Shown here one piece after another: positions 61,370 through 64,000 of a stretch of DNA of 64,000 nt. The stretch spans positions 19,901,821-19,965,820 of the forward strand of contig CM067081.1 of assembly GCA_034008185.1 (NCBI GenBank). The letters are read 5' to 3'. The DNA comes from Gorsachius magnificus. Taxonomy: Eukaryota > Chordata > Aves > Pelecaniformes > Ardeidae. The notes under the pieces are model-generated. The model saw only the letters and a list, made by a program, of their open reading frames with translations, searched no databases and was not told the origin of the DNA. The position numbers were made by a program, and so were the translations under genes. Within the stretch, counting starts at the first letter, position 1. Each line of letters begins with the position of its first letter.

Positions 61370-62217
61370 TATTGCATTGGCTGGTTTCACAAAATTAGGC
61401 AGCATCATCAACACAACTGCAGTGGGGTGTCATATGGAAAAACAATGAATGACCTTGATGATTTAACTAATGGAAACAAAACAAACTGCCATAATACAAA
61501 ATGCAAGGTCATGCACTTGGAGGCTAATAAAAATTTTGCTGTTAATGGAGAACTTTCCCAGTAAATGAGTGGAAGAATGTAGAAAAGAACATAGGTACTA
61601 CTAGAAATACTAGAGTAGATGGTGGTTATCTAATGTAGTTGTGCAAGAAGGCAACTGCACACCCAAGACTGCAATATGTCATGGAGATATGGAAATATTA
61701 ATGTACTGTATGATGTAGTTAAAATGAAATATTATGGGAATTTGAACCCACATTCAAGACAGATAGGTTCAGACTGGGACAGGTGGCAATAAAGGCTAGT
61801 AGAATGACCAGTGGAATGAAGATCTGTTGAGCAAGAACAGGCTAAAAGATCTTTGTTTAGTCTAGCAAAGGGAGGCTGAGAGGGAATATGATTACTGTCT
61901 ATAAATATATCAGGGGTAAACACCAGGGAGGGAGAAGAGCTATTTAAGCCAACAGACGAATACTGGCACAAAAGCAAATGGATAATGGATTCTTGAATAA
62001 ATTTAGTCTGGAAATTAGAAGAAGGTTTCTAACCACCAAAACAATGAAGTTCTGGAACAGATTTGCAACAGGAGTAGGGGGTAAACATATCAAACTACCA
62101 TTAAGATGGAGCTTGAAAAGTTTCTGGAAGGGATTATATGACAGAGTTTCCTGTAATAGCAAGAAACTGGACTCACTGACCTAGGGAGTCTCTTCCAGTC
62201 TTAAGGTCCTGTATTCT
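61370..62217 (+). mobile_element. Old, decayed CR1/L3-like fragment
   Basis: Recognisable as CR1-like by scattered motifs in order: ATGCAAGGTCATGCACTTGG, TTTAGTCTAGCAAAGGGAGG, a frame with FSLEIRRRFLTTKTMKFWNR, and a 3' end GACTCACTGACCTAGGGAGT followed by CTCTTCCAGTC. It lacks the avian ATTCTATG tail and is heavily mutated, so it belongs to an older CR1/L3-type lineage. Confidence 0.7.
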
Positions 62218-64000
62218 GTTTTGCACTGTCATTTTTTCTCCATAAAGACAAGAGATCTATCCAACGAAAACCCTCAAATGTTTAAAAACTAATAAAAAAT
62301 ATTTTGCAAGTAAAAATTATGTTGATTATTGTAAACTCACTGCAAGTGATTTCAGAATAACACTTTACTGGGTATTATATTCTTAGTCTTTACTGTATTG
62401 CAATGTCTTCTGCGGGCAGCCTGGCCAGTTTAGAATATAAGTTATTCTTTACTTTTTCAAAACTGAAATATGGGCTGTGCCACAAAGGTCATTTGAAGAC
62501 CTATTATATCATGCAGTGAATAGTAATCTTATAGGATAGTGGATATTGTCTCATTATCTAACCTTTTGAAAGATCACTTTTGGTTAAATAAGCTGCAAAT
62601 TAAACAGCTGAATGCAATTTATTTATAGATGCATATTGATTTGTTTATAAATATTATGAAAGGTATATGTCGTTCAACAACCGTAATGAAAACCACAGGT
62701 AATGTTTTGTAGAAAGTTTTTTTTTTTCAATTTTTTATAGTATGGTTTCTATTATGTACAGTACAAACATATACACACTTATGGTATCTTTTCATTAAGA
62801 GCTTTAGCCCATAAAGAATATCTGCAATGCCTAATGAAACTCAAAAATTGGAACACCAATACAGGGACTATTATATAATAAAAACAAAATGATCAAGGTG
62901 TTACTGATCATAGGTGTTTTAAGATTCTACTTTTTTTTATTTGGTTTTGTTTTTCTAATCTTTTTCCTTCCACTACTATTTCTTGAAGTTGTGTTGGGCA
63001 ACCAACTAGTAGACTAGAATTCCATAAAAAGATGACGTGTTCCATTAACCAATAGTTTGTCCACATCTTTCTTCTTTGTGATGGCCAAGGGCAATTGAGG
63101 CTAAATAGATGAAGAAGTGAGGTTAAAGACAGAAAAGAAAGACAATATTGGCAAAAATGGCAGGGGAAGAAAGACAAGAGAGTAAGATAAAGAGGATAAA
63201 TGAAACTCTGTAAGGCAGAGATTACAAGGTTTGTGGTGTGGGGCAGTATAGAAGCCAACAATGACATCTAAGAAATTTTGGGGTCACATACTTTACAAAG
63301 GATTACACTCCATTTTCACTTCACCAGGTGGTAGAAACACACAGACATTTCTATAAACATAAGTGTTATCTGCATTCCAAACAAATTTTTTTCCAAGCCA
63401 ATCTTCAAATCAGTTGCAATAAGCTGTGTTCTGAAGGGTTTCATGAACCTCTACTTTCCAAGTGTTACATATATGAAGTCATGAAAGATCTTGTTCAAGT
63501 ATTTCCTCTTCATTCCTCAGAACTCTGATCTAGACACCCAGACAATTAGACTGATGTAAGGCTAAACTGTTCAGGCTGAAGAAGTCCTTCAGTCAAAGGA
63601 ATCTGTTTCCTTCTAATTCTGGAACAAACGCTGCTATTCTTTATCGTAGATAAGTATTGCTGATAGCAGAAGGTAGCTTTAAACTATGTACATTCTGTCC
63701 TACAATATACTATGCATCACTTGAAGGTTGGCTTGGTAGTGTTCTTAAGATGCCTACTCAAACATAAACTCTTCAAAATATATCAGATTACTTCTTCTCA
63801 GTTCAAATACAGTTGACTGCTTTTTGAGACAATTTTACTCCATGACAGGTAGAGGATGTCACTCTTCTTGTAAGTCATTGAGCATACTGTTGGTTCAGCT
63901 TTGTTGAATTTATCTACTGCCAGTCAATACGTTTGACATTTTTTAGTGAAGTTGCTGACATCAGGCCTGTCCATGAAAGCAGTGGTGTGGAGCCTATAAA
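62218..64000. other. AT-rich non-coding, right edge
   Basis: Nothing recognised. Open frames are composition-biased and unlike known proteins. Confidence 0.5.

Noticed and set aside
1..64000. tRNA, rRNA, snRNA or CRISPR arrays
   Set aside because: No cloverleaf arms, conserved RNA boxes or regularly spaced direct repeats were seen by eye. A covariance-model search would be decisive.

Overview
This window is vertebrate nuclear DNA, almost certainly from a bird. Short exons are scattered in long AT-rich introns with GT-AG borders. The interspersed repeats are overwhelmingly CR1 LINEs with the avian 3' tail (repeats of ATTCTATG), and I saw no Alu- or L1-like repeats. Two GC-rich CpG islands stand out from the AT-rich background. 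There are no bacterial operons, CRISPR arrays or phage genes. The long open frames outside the exons listed here are CR1 relics or chance frames.

The one gene I can name with confidence is PSPC1 (paraspeckle component 1, a DBHS-family RNA-binding protein) on the minus strand. Its start codon is at 30086, inside a CpG-island promoter at about 29390-30840. Six coding exons read right to left with matching phases: 29709-30086, 27519-27820, 24713-24808, 23515-23711, 15548-15632 and 14408-14516. They encode the N-terminal tail, RRM1, RRM2, the NOPS segment and most of the charged coiled coil. The usual C-terminal Gly/Pro/Met-rich tail was not found and presumably lies beyond position 1. A further in-frame exon at 10134-10247, with a 19-T tract plus ACACAG acceptor, a stop codon and two AATAAA signals, looks like an alternative terminal exon giving a shorter 426-residue protein.

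From about 30.8 kb to 64 kb I see no recognisable protein-coding gene. A second CpG island (about 41140-41490) carries three YY1-type GCCGCCAT elements and looks like an orphan promoter. From the mammalian gene order PSPC1-ZMYM5-ZMYM2 I infer that it may be the promoter of a ZMYM2-like gene reading rightwards with its coding exons outside the window, but the sequence does not prove this.

The mobile elements are mostly CR1. There is a long, internally deleted copy at 19075-21704 with ORF1 esterase, endonuclease and reverse-transcriptase remnants, and a closely related inverted copy at 46162-47028. Other CR1 copies lie at 715-1245, 6673-6957, 21705-21792, 40024-40099, 42005-42682 and 57545-58203. 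Older, strongly decayed CR1/L3-like remnants lie at 36848-36945, 49365-49960, 56035-56195 and 61370-62217. A short LTR-like scrap lies at 2747-2790. Sequence just upstream of PSPC1 exon 2 (27821-28090) is rich in odd homopolymers and may be an assembly artefact.

No new multi-gene system was found. The most useful observations are the alternative PSPC1 terminal exon, the orphan CpG island and the suspect exon 2 splice acceptor.
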